From assembly GCF_031143425.1 (NCBI RefSeq), contig NC_090438.1, positions 775,445,138 through 775,509,137 of the forward strand: DNA of 64,000 bases, given 5' to 3'. Every line of letters starts with the position of its first letter. Position 1 is the stretch's first letter. Under the pieces are notes generated by a model. It did not search any database. It was not told the origin of the DNA and saw only the letters and a program-made list of their open reading frames with translations. Origin of the DNA: Pleurodeles waltl. Its lineage: Eukaryota > Chordata > Amphibia > Caudata > Salamandridae. This document shows positions 31,795 through 42,845 of the stretch, piece after piece. The translations under genes and the position numbers were made by a program.

Positions 31795-32360
31795 CAAGCA
31801 TTTGCAATGTAATGGGTCTCGCGTTTGCTCGAGTTAAAGCTATTAGCTTTGTAAACTTCTAACCAGACTTTTCTTGTCACATACTGAAAAGTAAAAACGT
31901 TTCACTCAACGGTGGCCACGATGAGCGCAAAGAAAACACACAAAAGGAAACAGAAGTTCGCTCGCAGTGAAACGTATCAGCAAAAGTGCAATTATCGATG
32001 TAACCGGCAAAAGTGCAATTATCCCTATAACCGGCAAAAGTGCAAATATCCATGTAACAGGGTCGATGTCATGCAAAGCGCTCGACTACTGCCCAGTGAG
32101 ATCGCTACCTATGAAATAAAGTGAAAAAGTAGTCCAGAAACCATCCTGAAAAAATTGAACCTCGTATGTTTTTTAGTAGTTGACCGGTGCGCTCAAGGCG
32201 GGCCAAACACCGGAAAAGGCATGACGTATGCATGCCTTTCACTAATTAAATCAAGCTAATTTTAAAAGGCAAGCCCACAAACCAACCAAATTGATGGGCT
32301 TGACATGGTCAGGGTTAAAAGCCCACAGAGAGATTACACCAGGGACGGAGCGCTTTGCGC
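31795..32360 (-). repeat. Unclassified dispersed repeat R2, copy 2
   Basis: This is a second copy in the same orientation, directly after copy 1. It again begins AAGCATTTGCAATG and GGGTCTCG and ends with GGTTAAAAGCCCACAGA. It contains the 27-bp triplication at 31980-32060. Confidence 0.65.
31980..32060. repeat. 27-bp tandem triplication
   Basis: Three units begin GCAAAAGTGCAA at 31980, 32007 and 32034 and differ at a few positions. The period is a multiple of three. Confidence 0.88.
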
Positions 32361-32840
32361 TCGACCCTAAAAATATTGGCCACTTTTTGTTCTTTTAAGT
32401 CTGCAAAAGCCTGCACATGATAGTAAATATGTCTGTAAAGAAAATTGTATATATCATGACTTTTTTTGTCTGTGTTTAATTGGTAGTAATGGATGATTAA
32501 CGACGCACTAGAAAACATTTAAAAGTGCTTTGTATTTAAAGTTGATGTTTTAAGTATGGACAACGGCTAAGATTTAGTTTATTTTTGTAGGATCGAACAA
32601 CAAAATACCAGTGGTGCTGGTAGAAAACTGGTCAGGCGGCAACTGTGGCAGCCAAAGCGTGTATCTGCAAGAGTTAATTGCATTTTAAAATAACTTGCCA
32701 CTCGGTCGCATTAACTACATTTCTCAAGTTAATCTGCCCATAGCGGGTTAATTTACGGAGTCACGGAAATTGAGAAACGTCATGGGGAAGCACCGTTTGG
32801 CAAAAGTCATGGAGGAAACAAAAAGCTGATCGGATAAAAG
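32361..32840. other. Upstream flank of CD83; no gene recognised
   Basis: The segment between the R2 repeats and the proposed CD83 promoter has no coding features. The part from about 32640 onward looks free of repeats. GATAAAAG at 32833-32840 is a weak TATA-like match. Confidence 0.4.
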
Positions 32841-32843
32841 TCA

Positions 32844-32868
32844 CTTTCAGTTTCGCTTCCGTTTCCCG
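32844..32868 (+). promoter_or_regulatory. ISRE / ETS-IRF composite element upstream of CD83
   Basis: On the - strand the segment contains GGAAGCGAAACT, an exact match to the ETS-IRF consensus GGAANNGAAA. It is one base off the ISRE consensus GAAANNGAAACT. Extra GAAA-type half sites lie on both sides (GGGAAACGGAAG, ACTGAAAG). PU.1-IRF and IRF factors act on such sites in myeloid and dendritic cells. Its place about 205 bases before the proposed CD83 start codon is suggestive, but function is inferred. Confidence 0.55.
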
Positions 32869-32888
32869 CCTACACAAAGCTTGGTAGT

Positions 32889-32951
32889 ATGTCTCATCTC
32901 CGATGGGACTTTCTGGCTGGTGGCTTGGGTGCTGGCACAAACGAGGAGTGA
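32889..32951 (+). other. Possible upstream open reading frame in CD83 leader
   Basis: An ATG at 32889 opens 20 codons ended by TGA at 32949-32951. If transcription starts near the ISRE-like element, this frame would precede the CD83 start codon at 33073. No further ATG lies between them. Confidence 0.3.
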
Positions 32952-32992
32952 ATTACATTTAATAGTAGGAGGTAATTCCCCTTTTAGTGCAC

Positions 32993-33002
32993 GGGGATCC
33001 CC
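32993..33002 (+). promoter_or_regulatory. NF-kappa-B-type palindrome near CD83 exon 1
   Basis: GGGGATCCCC fits the kappa-B consensus GGGRNWYYCC at every position. A near match (GGTAATTCCC, 32971-32980) lies 13 bases upstream. CD83 is an NF-kappa-B-responsive gene in mammals. A 10-base match can occur by chance, so this is a candidate only. Confidence 0.45.
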
Positions 33003-33072
33003 GGCGTCTGTTGCCGCTGGATTGAAGCGATCGGTGTGTGCGAGGGACCGAGAGGATTACACTAGCGAACAC

Positions 33073-33127
33073 ATGGCTAAGAAGACGCGCGGGAGCTGGC
33101 TACTGAATGGCTTCATGATGAGCAATG
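33073..33127 (+). CDS. CD83: CD83 antigen, proposed exon 1 (start and signal region)
   Basis: ATG 33073 begins MAKKTRGSWLLNGFMMSN and runs 55 coding bases to a GTAAAT donor at 33128, leaving one base of a split codon (phase 1). Exon 2 begins with the complementary phase, giving a Val at the joint and then WWGLIQAVIE before the Ig domain. The joined N-terminus has a basic start followed by a moderately hydrophobic stretch, acceptable but weak for a signal peptide. The choice rests on phase, distance (885-bp intron) and the promoter-like sites just upstream. It is less certain than exons 2-4. Confidence 0.5.
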
Positions 33128-34012
33128 GTAAATATCAACATATCTATGTGATCTTCATTTTATCTTCTTCTTTGGGAACACAGGTCCGTAACTTAAACAT
33201 CAGTTTGCCTGAATCGTGTAAAAGATTCCTTTTTGACAAAGGAATGCGTGTTTCTACCTTGTTTTCATTTTAGATATGTATGGGGTGTGTTTACTTCTGC
33301 AAACATAGTAATTTCTCTTGCTCCATCAGTTGGAGATACTAAGAACATCCGGGAAAAATTCACGCCACTTTTATGCCTGAATTCACCTAAAAACAGGTGA
33401 AAGAGTAGATGCTAAAGTTTGTGGAGAGGCAGGCTCAAGTTTTTTCATCATATGTAGGATTTTGAACAATGTTTTATGAGTTTGAACTAGAAACACATTT
33501 TTCAATGAAATCTGCAAATTATGCATCATTATGTGGATTATTTGGCAAGCGTGGCATATCCATAATCGTGCAAAAAAAAAAAAAATACCACAGCCGACAT
33601 GGCGACTTGCATGCCTTAGCAGAGCCAAAACATTTTCAACTGTTTTAAGCCAGGAAAGCAATTGTAAATCTCTGAAAAAACATTGCCGGGAAATATATTG
33701 TTGTTTAAAATGAGAACCCCGCTTATAGCACCTGCAAAGTAGTCTTAATTGGTTGAATTCATTTTTTTCCATATCACACTTCTAGGTGGATTCCTCTGGG
33801 CATCTCACCTAAATGTTAAATTCCATTTTTTTGTCACACGTCATTAACTCTCAAAAGTATTGGATCAACGTATAATTTTTAGCCTCCAAAAATGTAGTGG
33901 CATTCAAAATTAAAGACGTATAATTTTACTGTTTACTTTTCAAAAAGCTTAACTGAAGCTCTAAACTTTAACTCTAATGCAGTTCAATGCTGTCCATTCT
34001 GTTCCCTAACAG
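33128..34012 (+). other. CD83 intron 1
   Basis: The 885-bp intron ends with a pyrimidine tract and TTCCCTAACAG at 34012. Only chance open frames are present and no transposon was recognised. Confidence 0.5.
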
Positions 34013-34134
34013 TATGGTGGGGCTTGATCCAAGCTGTTATAGAGGTGGTAGTGCAGTGTGGAGAAGATGCAGTGCTGCCCTGTGGTACCCAGAGGCATCC
34101 TTTTCACAAATATACCCAGATCACCTGGTATAAA
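34013..34134 (+). CDS. CD83: CD83 antigen, exon 2 (first half of IgV domain)
   Basis: CD83 is a single-pass membrane protein with one V-type immunoglobulin domain. It marks mature dendritic cells and activated lymphocytes and, in mammals, stabilises MHC class II and CD86 by opposing MARCH ligases. This exon encodes strands A to C: VVVQCGEDAVLPC, with the CD83-type extra Cys and the canonical B-strand Cys, then the C-strand Trp in ITWYK. The pattern closely follows mammalian CD83, including the E-V start and the C-x-E-D-x-x-L-P-C spacing. The donor GTAAGT at 34135 is perfect and the phase is 0. Splitting an IgV domain between two exons is itself a CD83 trait. Confidence 0.85.
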
Positions 34135-37100
34135 GTAAGTGTTTATTTTAATGAAAGTATTGCATGGAGCACAACATTGTTTTTCTCCGAATGTAGTTTG
34201 TTCTGTTATGACTTTAAATGTACTTTGTTTAAAATAAATAGCCTGTTTTATTAGGTCTGGGGTGAGACGACCTTCTGATTTTACTAAAATGATACAAGTA
34301 TATAATGTACTTCCAGAGGCTACCAGCGAGCCATCTTCATCCATTGGTTCGTTGTTGTTTCATTCACATTCACAGAGAGGGCAGTCGGTGAAACGAAACA
34401 AGCATGGGCAAAGCCAAAAGACTGAGAGTCAACACCATAAGTATTGGCATTGCCAAGGGTTATTTCAAGTCTGGGCGTGTGTTACAAAAAGGAGTTTTAA
34501 GGAGAAGGTTTTAATGTTTTTATTTTGATAGAAAATGTTACTGAAGACTTTTATTAAAGGGATAGCTATATCTTGTGGGAAATTGAAAATATACGAGAAG
34601 TAATTAATGTGTGTGAAAACGTATAAGAATAATCTGCCATGTTCTAAGTGCTTTGCACAGCTTTAATTAACCAGCGGCACTTAGGACACCATGTGAAGCA
34701 CATCTAAGGTGCCCAGCACTCAGCAGTTCATTTCAGAGTTGGGATATCGCAGTTTCTTACCTACATTTATTTTGGTAATTTAATGTTAGCCTATATGAAC
34801 TCTTTTGCTGCCAATTTCTAATATGTGTCCCTTGAATGCCTTTAAATGCATCATACAATGCATAGACCATGGTAGTGGTTCTTAAAGTCGTAATTCTTGA
34901 CCTAGCATCCCTGTTTGAACATTGAATAGTAACATATGCATAAGGCTGCTACCCATATGGTGTATTGCAGCAGCCTGAGAAAGAGTTCACTTCCCCTCCA
35001 GAGTATACACATGATGTCCCAGACACTAATGCCTTGCATGATCCTCAGGAAATGTGGTACTGGGGTTTGCACACAGAATTGTGTTACTACTCAGAAAACA
35101 TTCTGTTGAGGAAGGAAGATGAGTGGGAATACGCTGCTGGAGAAAAAGTAGGTATCTGGTGATTAGGATACAGGAATCTCCTCAAAGGCTGACCCTTTGC
35201 ACCATAAAGCGTGGTGACTGATTTCATGTAAGTAGTGAGTAGTCTGTACTACCCATAGTACTAAGTCTTCTTCATCCAAGGTTTAGTTTGCTGTCTTGAA
35301 AGTCTCACCTCTCACTGGGAATCATTTTAGGATATGGCTCTCAATGGAACCTCCTTTTTTTTTGATAGGTAGCATCTGAGCTGTCATGGCCGCATGACCT
35401 GTGAATTGGCTCCACTCCACCTTGAATATTTTACAAATGTAATTTTCTTACACTTGCTGTCATTATCACCTGGAAGACGTTGAGTGGATATCAGGCAGTG
35501 TAGACTGTGTGTTGAGGCTGATAAACACTAGTTGCAGGCTTTCAGAGTATAGGAAAGAAGCCCAGACACCTTGGATCCCCTCAGATTGTACCAAACTCTT
35601 GGGGAAAATCACCTGTCCCCATATTTAGGTAAATAGGAGTCGTACCTGAATATCTTGGTCACTCAGCCACTGTGTTAGGGCACCTTCATTGAGGGAGGCT
35701 GTGTATGTGTGTGCGCCCACCCCCTCTTGACTCCCTCGATGGGTGATAGAAATAATTGGGGACTGGGATGCATTCTCTCTCAGAGGGGCTGGATTTGAGA
35801 TGCTTTCCTGTTAAGACAGTGCCACTTTCTAACTCATTTATAGAGGCTGAACGTTATATATTCAAAGGGTGAGCACAGGGGAAGTTATAGGTGTAATTAT
35901 AATTCTACATTTACTCATAAGAAAAGTCACACAAATCTTTCCAGTAAGGCGTCTAACAGGCACACACATGCACAGAAGCGTGAACTTGACTGCGTCTGTG
36001 GATCCAGGCCAGCGTCTTCTGTCTGGGCATGTCATTGTTATAGATAAATGTGCACCCTTTCGACATAACGATTCTCTAAATACAAGTCTTTGTCAAGCAT
36101 ACAAACACCGGCCAGCATTTTAACATGTATTTCTAGTTTGTTGGGAACTCATATCTGAAAAGTGATGATCAAATTATTAATCACAGACAAACAATAGATA
36201 CTGGGAAAGAGAGGCTGGTTTTTAACATTTTATGTCCATGTAAGCCAGGCATATGTGTAAAAAACAGTGATGTCTGTGACTAGATGTTAGAGATTCTCAT
36301 TCACAAAATCAGGGTCTGTGGAATTTTATGTTAGAAAATGGCACTTAAGATTGCCAGACACAATCCAAATAGATGGACTGTCCTCAGTTATATTTGTACC
36401 ATGTCATAATTGGACAAAATGACTAACAACAGTCAAAGAGATTGTTTAATTCCAATGTGATATTGATTTGCCACCACACATTTATAGTTATATAGATAAA
36501 GTTTACATTTTCAACTAGGTGGTAAAAGGTTGAACTTGTGCAAATGGAATCCATTTGCTAAGGACTTGATAGTCTATGACTTGTGCTACCAATATCAACT
36601 ATTTGGTTTTACTTTTATTAGCTATGTGCTTATCTCTATGGAAAGTTATTAAAGAACTTGCAAATGAGCTGATTTAGCACCAAACACTGAAACATCTCTG
36701 ATAAATTGTAGTACAACATGTTTGTTTTTTTGTTTGTGTGTTGGTATAATGTTACATTGGCTACATAGGAAGTTAAAGCCACAAGTGCATAGGAGAGACT
36801 GCCAAAAGGGCACAGATCCAGCTTAGATTGTGTGTACTGTGGGAACTCTCACACAGTCCTACAACTTCAGAGCACAAATTTTCCATCAGGGCAGGGAAAT
36901 GTTTTTGAGATCAGCACTAGTGGATGCTGTATAAACAAAACAAAAAAAAAAATTCCGGCCTTTACAGCCCCTAATGAAATCCTGTGAGAGCTAAGGAGAA
37001 TTCCAGAAGCCTCTTGTGTGGTTTATAAATTTGCGTATGTGGCACACAATGCCCAAGGAGGCCAGGAGCCTCACGGAAGGAGCAGAATTGCATCGGACGA

Positions 37101-37146
37101 CCCAGGAGTAGTTACACGCCCCTCCCATGAGTCCCATCAATCAACT
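34135..37146 (+). other. CD83 intron 2, first part
   Basis: Three kilobases with no recognised gene or element. Short open frames (34262-34528, 34965-35162, 35869-36123) have no supporting features. The intron as a whole is 14.5 kb and contains the DIRS copy, LINE fragments and the Gmr1-like relative listed below. Confidence 0.5.
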
Positions 37147-37308
37147 TTATCTGATAGACTTCTAGCTTCAGATTCCTTACCTTTGAATTTCCCCAAGCGT
37201 CATACTGGATCCTGAAACTTTTGCTTGAGCAATACCCCTGTGCGTTCCATCGGGTGGCTCCGTTCAGTTCTGCGTGGCTTTGCCGGCATCGTTGGCACCA
37301 GATGTAAC
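37147..37308. repeat. DIRS-2 left inverted terminal repeat
   Basis: Segments such as CAGATTCCTTACCTTTGAAT, AACTTTTGCTTGAGCAA and CAGATGTAAC recur in reverse complement at 42650-42845, with moderate divergence. Confidence 0.8.
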
Positions 37309-37453
37309 ATCGCGGTCACCTATATAGGAGCCACCCAGGCGCGCAGACATCAGTTCTTTTCTTTCTAAACCAGTTAGCGCAGATCCGGAGAGAGCTACAG
37401 CGCTGTCATTTTTTGACAGGCTTTTTTCCACATTTTGTCAAGTAGTTTTGAAA

Positions 37454-39440
37454 ATGTGTCGAGGCTGTAATTCAGAAAGTAGGATTTAAGCCGTGTGGCA
37501 CCTGTAACCACACCATGTTGGTTAAAGACCCTCACCTTGTCTGTCTATGGTGTCTCTAGTGCAACCACAACTCAGTCGTGCTCGGAGTGTCGGGCCATGA
37601 CAACAAAGGATTTGAAGGAGCAGTCCCCAAAGCTGCTTGTGGCCCGGCAGTTGACGCCATCCGACATGACTCCTCATTGGTCACGGTCCCAGTCGAGGAG
37701 AAGGTTGCAGGACTGCTCCAGGAGCCCCAAGTCCTCTTCTTCCCACTCGGGGCACTCAGGAAAGCGGCACAAGAAGAAGTCTAAACAGACTTCGTCTCGT
37801 CTGTTGGCCGGCACGTCAAGTTTGGAACATCAGCGTTCCAGGCACGGTTCAGCGGAATCAATGCCAGGTCCGACTACGCACCGCCCTCCATTTCTGGTAG
37901 CTGGAGCGACCCCCACTCGGGTAAAAGACTTCTGTGAGGCCATGCACCGTGTATTCAAGTGGGCAGACCCCTACAGAGGTCCTTCGGGCCTTGCCGGGTC
38001 GGAGGAGGCCCCACCATCAGCGCCAGCCCCATTCTGATCCCAGACAATCTGGAGCTGAAACTGCATCACTTGATGCCTATTCTGGTGCCAAAGGCGCCAA
38101 TAGGTGCCAGATCATTGTCGGGGTATTATTTTCAACAGCCAGGCATGGGAGAAGATTGGGATAGGTCACTGGACCCTTTAAAACACCAGTTAGAGAGATC
38201 TATGGACTGGTATGAGGAACTAGTAGAGGCCTGTGGACTGGACACATCTCCAGATACTGGCTTGCTCTCTCTGTGGCTATGGAGGAGGGAGCTTCCTATG
38301 TAATGTTGGTGTGTAGAGCATTGGAGGTCCTCGATCTCGAACTGCCCTCAGTGGCTGTCAAGACTAACCACTTGACGGAAGTGCTTCAGTCTGGGGCTTC
38401 CATTTCTGAACCCTACCTGCCCTTTAATGAATCACCTAATGACATCCTGCTGGGAACTTGGTCCAAGCCCAACACAGGGGCTCTTGTAAATAGGACGATT
38501 GCCATCCGCCATTGCCCTGCAATGGGTGACCCTAGTTTCCTCAGCCAACACCCCACCGCTGAGAGCTTGGTAGTCCAAGCCTCAACTTCCCAGGGTGAGT
38601 TCCCTTCTATTCCCCCAGACAGGGAATCCAAGAGACTGGACCAGCTTATCGGGCCATTTCTCGCACACCTTCTAGGGTATGGTTGTGCAAGTGCTTGCAA
38701 TGGTCCCAGAAGAGAACAGGGCCATCCTTTCCCAAGAAGTGAAAGACAAGAGAGATGTGGCAAAGGTCAAAAGAAGTTGTGACCTTGATATGACTGACTC
38801 GCTGGGCAGATCGGTTTCATCAAGGGCGGCCTTACGGCACTACACCTGGCTGAGAACAACTGGCTTTTCGAGGATGTCCAGGCAAACTTTATGGACATGC
38901 ACTTCATCGGGACTCGCTTGCTTTTCAAGAAGGCAGACTCGGCACTGAAGCGCTTTAAGGACTCTCGGGCTACGTCCAAGTCTTTGAGTCTCTTGGTGAT
39001 CACTCGTCCACCGTCTGCCGCTTTTGTGGCCACAGAAGGGGGCGTAGCCTTTTGCCAGCCACCGTTCTGTGCAATCTCCAAGCTATGCGAGGATGTGGGC
39101 ACAGTGTCTTCAGACTTAGAGGGTCTGGAAGCCAGAAGTCAGCCGCCACCCATCCCTCACCAGCGGCCCCCTCCAAGTCCTCCTAGTTTGATTCTGCAGG
39201 ACCATGCTTGTCCAGTTGAAGGGAGAATTCAATATCATTTCTTCCACTTGCAGTTCATTACATCGGACGGTTGGGTTCTGCATATCATTCAGAAGGGCTG
39301 CACCGTGCATTTCCAATTCCTTCCTTCCCCAATAACGCTAACATACAAAGGACTGGCGGAGAATCATTTGTCTCTGCTCCAAGAGGAAGTTACAGCTCTA
39401 TTGGCCAATGAAGCTATGGAAAGGGTCCCAATATTATAAG
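37454..39440 (+). pseudogene. DIRS-2 gag-like protein, broken
   Basis: Starting near ATG 37454, a Cys cluster (MCRGCNSESR, then a stop, then KPCGTC and DPHLVCLWCL) matches the N-terminal zinc-binding pattern of the first DIRS gag in this window. Later parts (38273-38782 and 38891-39439) keep gag-like segments such as EPYLPFNES and PSFLSQHPTAESLVVQAS, which parallel EPLLPFNDA and PGFLSRHPTPESLVVQAS of the intact copy. Four or more frame changes are present. Confidence 0.75.
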
Positions 39441-40860
39441 TAGGCAGTGGTTGTTATTCCCACTACTTTCTGAAACCCAAAAAACCCAAGGGTCTTTACC
39501 CTATTCTAGACCTATGTACCGTCAATCTCTTCCTCTGGAAGGAGAAGTTCAAGATGCTCACATTGGCTCAGGTCTTGTCTGCCCTAGACTAAGAAGACTG
39601 GTTGGTTGCGTTGGACTTACAGAATGCGTATTTTCACATTCCTTTCCTCCCTGTTCATAGGCATTATCTGCGGTTCAAGGTAGGCCATGAGCACTTTCAG
39701 TTCACTGTGCTCCCATTTGGCCTTACCAGCACTCCTGGTGTGTTCACCAAGGTGATCGCAGTGGTTGCATCTCATCTGCGCAAGTTAGGGGTGTCAGTCT
39801 ACCCCTACCTCGATGACTGGCTGTTGAAAGCTGCCACGCTCCAGACTGTCTTCTCCTACCTCCAGTCCATGGCAGATCTTCTGCATTTACTGGGGTTCAC
39901 TATAACTGTGCCAAAGTGACACTTGACTCCCTCTCAAATTCTCTCTTTTTTACCGGAGACTTTCTGGACACCGTGCAGTTTTGGGCTTATCCTTCAGAGC
40001 AGCGAGTCCAGGATATTCAGATTATTAGACCGATATTTCGGCCTTTATCCTAGGCTTCGATGAGTCTGACTCGGAGGCTGTTGGGCTTCCTGGCCTCCTG
40101 CATCCTGCTGGTAAATCATACTAGATGGCATATGCTGGCTTTGCAGTGGGAACCGAAGTTTCAGTGGACGCAGCATCAAGGAAATCTCTCTGACATGGTC
40201 CAGATCTCAGAGGGAACTGCAAAGGACCTGCAGTGATGGATTACATACCGCGATTAGGCCAAAGGCAGACTCCTCTCCCGTCCCCAATCAGACCTCACAG
40301 TATTGACAGATTTGTCACTTCTGGGATGGCAATGCCATCTAGGAGAGGTGGAGATCAGGGGACTCTGGTCTCTGGCAGAATCCGGACTCCAGATCATCCT
40401 GCTGGAGCCGCAGGCGATCCAGCTAGCATTGACAGCATTTCTTCCCTCTATCAAGGGGAAGTTAGTACAGGTGTTCATGGACAACACCATCTTCATGTGG
40501 TACTTCAATAAGCTGGGCATAGTAGGGTCATGGATCCTTTCTCAAGAGGCCTTGTGACTCTGGACATGGCTGGAACAGCAAGGCATAACCCTGGTGGTTC
40601 AACAGGGAAGACAAACTCAGTAGTCCATACCTAGCTGATCACAAATGGCATCTCTATATGGAGGTGGCGCAAATACTCTTTCAGCAGTGGGGAGAGCCTT
40701 GGTTAGATATGTTTGCCTCCGAAGAGAACACGCAATGTCAGCAGTATTGCGGATTGGAGTTTCTAAGCCGGCAATTCCTTGGCAGCGCTTTTCGTCATGA
40801 GTGGAGCTCAGGCCTTCTGTGCGCCTTTTCGCCCATTCCACTCCCGCCCTGAGTTCTCAA
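39441..40860 (+). pseudogene. DIRS-2 reverse transcriptase / RNase H, broken
   Basis: RT motifs VALDLQNAYFHIPF, VLPFGLTSTPGVFTKV and the catalytic VYPYLDDWLLKA are intact at 39602-39919. RNase H follows at about 40300-40560 (LLGWQCHLGEVEIRGLWS, then FMDNTIFMWYFNK). The DIRS segment WLDMFASEENTQ is near 40700. Stops and shifts separate these blocks. Confidence 0.85.
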
Positions 40861-41049
40861 GAAGATAAAGAACAACTGGGCCCAAGTGACTCTTGTGGCT
40901 ACAGAGTAGGCACGAAGAGTCTGGTATCCTGAGCTTCTGAAAATAAGCATTGATCCTCTGATCAGGCTGCCTCTTCGGGAGGATCTTCTGTCGCAGCAGC
41001 AGGGGAGGGTTCTCCACCCAAACCTGTCAACTCTAGGCCTTCATGCATG

Positions 41050-42030
41050 GAGATTGAGAATTGACAGTTGACAGCCTTTGACCTTCCTCCCGAAGTCTTT
41101 AATGCTATTCTGGCAGCCAGGCATTCCTCCACAAAAATGGTCTATGCCTGCCGCTGACAAAAATGTGTTAAATATTGTACAGAGAAATCTTTAGATCATC
41201 TTTCTGCTTCTCTCTCTGATGTTTTCCATTTCACTCTTAAAGGCTAACTGTCTGCTCTAACTGCTTTTCTGTGGCTGTCTGACTAACCCTCTTTATTTAA
41301 AATAGGTTTCTTAAAGGGCTTGTACATGTGTTTCCTCCTTTGCCTTTCATTATGCCTCAGTGGGACCTGAACTTGGCTCTTACCTTTCAGATGTGTGCTC
41401 CATTTGTGCCATTTCATAACTGTTCCCTCAGGCTGCTCACCATCAAAACAGCCTTTCTCGTGGCCATAACATCTGCCCGGAGGGTGAGTGAGCTGCAGGT
41501 CTTGTCATACAAGCCTCCATATCTCTCAGTGTTTCCTGATAAAGTGGTGCTTCGTACCTGTGCCTCCAGTCTCCCAAAGGTGGCAACCTCATTTAATTTG
41601 GGACAGACTGTCACCCTACCCACCTTCTTTTCTCCCCCACATCCCTCTAAGGAAGAGAAGCGACTCCACCGGCTGGACTCAAAAAGAGCGTTGTTGTTCT
41701 ACCTTGAGCCCACAAAAGAAATCCGGGTGGACAACCAACTCTCTGTGGGATATGTGGGAGCAAAGAAAGATCAGGCAGTACAGAAACAACCATTTTGTGC
41801 TGGGTTATTTTCTGTATACGCACTGGCCAAAAAGCAGCCTCCCAAGGTCTTGAGGACCCATTCCACCAGGGTTAAAATCACTGCATTAGCACACGGTGTT
41901 CGGTCCTGGATATTTGTCAGGCAGCAATGTCATCATCATTGCACACATTTGTGAAACACTACTGCCTAGACAGCCAGGTCCGCAGAGATAGGTGTTTTGC
42001 CTGTTCGGTCCTGCAGGACTTCCTAGTGTA
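41050..42030 (+). pseudogene. DIRS-2 tyrosine recombinase, broken
   Basis: The main open part at 41328-41954 has the catalytic Arg in ITSARRVSELQ and the HxxR motif in HSTRVKI. The Tyr-containing FVKHYCLDSQV is found one frame away at 41948-41980, and the frame ends at LQDFLV. The N-terminal part (41050-41330) has stops. Confidence 0.82.
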
Positions 42031-42064
42031 GAAAATGTGTTCACAGCCCACTGCCAGGATGGTA

Positions 42065-42162
42065 CGGCCTGGGTATCACTTCAAAGGTATGGAATCTGCA
42101 ACTAGAAGTCTCTATCAGATGAAATTACTTACCTTCGGTAATGCATTATCGGGTAAAGTCTA
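42065..42162. repeat. DIRS-2 presumed internal complementary region
   Basis: CTTCAAAGGTATGGAATCTG and AGAAGTCTCTATCAGAT are complementary to the outer part of the left terminal repeat (37150-37200). They are followed by TTACTTACCTTCGGTAATGC, which resembles the outer end of the right repeat. It sits just after the recombinase stop, as in the intact copy. Confidence 0.65.
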
Positions 42163-42475
42163 TGGGCCACATTACGAATCTGGTGGTGAACAGACTGCCA
42201 GACCTGCGGTTGCGGTCATGACTTCAGCCAGTTTGGCGATCAGACTGCCAAAAGACCGCCGTCTCTGCCGGGAACAATGTTCCCGATGGGCTGAAGGCAG
42301 TGCAGGTTGGAATCAACCAGGGCGGCACCGAACTCAGCACCTCCCTGCTGATTACAACCTGGTTGTCCGCCAGCCTTTTCATGGTGGGTAGGTAGCCAGT
42401 AAGGCAGCAACCTCCCCGTCGGATGTTCGAAAGACTGGTCTTCCCATCCGACAAACTCTTAATCAGCTCCATATA
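42163..42475. mobile_element. Harbinger-like miniature element inside DIRS-2
   Basis: It starts TATGGGCCACATTACGAATC. It is rich in GACCGCC, GTCCGCC and GGCGG-type motifs like the other Harbinger-related elements in this window. The right boundary is not clear. Confidence 0.5.
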
Positions 42476-42649
42476 TCTATATATCTAACTGCAGAATGCT
42501 TATCCTGACCCATGCCCCCCCGCTCTGTGGACTAATTTGCTAGCTCAGGGTGATCCCTTCCAGGGTCCTAGATTGGACACACAGTTGTCAGTTAATTTCA
42601 TGGCTATGCGCTTCTAGCATGGAAAGTCATGAAGAAAGTAACTGATGTA

Positions 42650-42845
42650 GGTGCACATTACATCCGACGCCGCTGACGCCGCCCCACAGAACCAAATGGA
42701 GCGACCCGGCAGCACGCGCAGTTGCTTTGCTCAAGCAAAAGTTTACAGATCCAGTTTGACACCTGGGGAAATTTAAAGGTAAGGAATCTGCACCTAGATG
42801 TGGTCTCTGCCAGATAATGTGGAAACCAAAGGTAAGTAAATCTAC
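42650..42845. repeat. DIRS-2 right inverted terminal repeat
   Basis: This is the reverse complement of the left repeat, including TTGCTCAAGCAAAAGTTTAC, AAATTTAAAGGTAAGGAATC and the outer end AAAGGTAAGTAAATC. Confidence 0.8.

Larger units (their letters stand above)
37147..42845 (+). mobile_element. Second DIRS-type element, decayed, interrupted
   Basis: The element reads on the + strand inside CD83 intron 2. Inverted terminal repeats are at 37147-37308 and about 42650-42845. They are clearly related to each other but not to those of the 12376-18368 element, so this is a different DIRS family. A region resembling an internal complementary region lies at about 42065-42160. Gag, RT/RNase H and tyrosine recombinase are recognisable in order, with many frameshifts and stops. 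A small Harbinger-like element appears to have inserted near 42163-42470. Confidence 0.85.

Noticed and set aside
32881..33273. Hydrophobic frame (FWLVAWVLAQ) as the CD83 signal peptide
   Set aside because: There is no ATG in frame upstream, and the text after it does not lead to a donor with the phase needed by exon 2.
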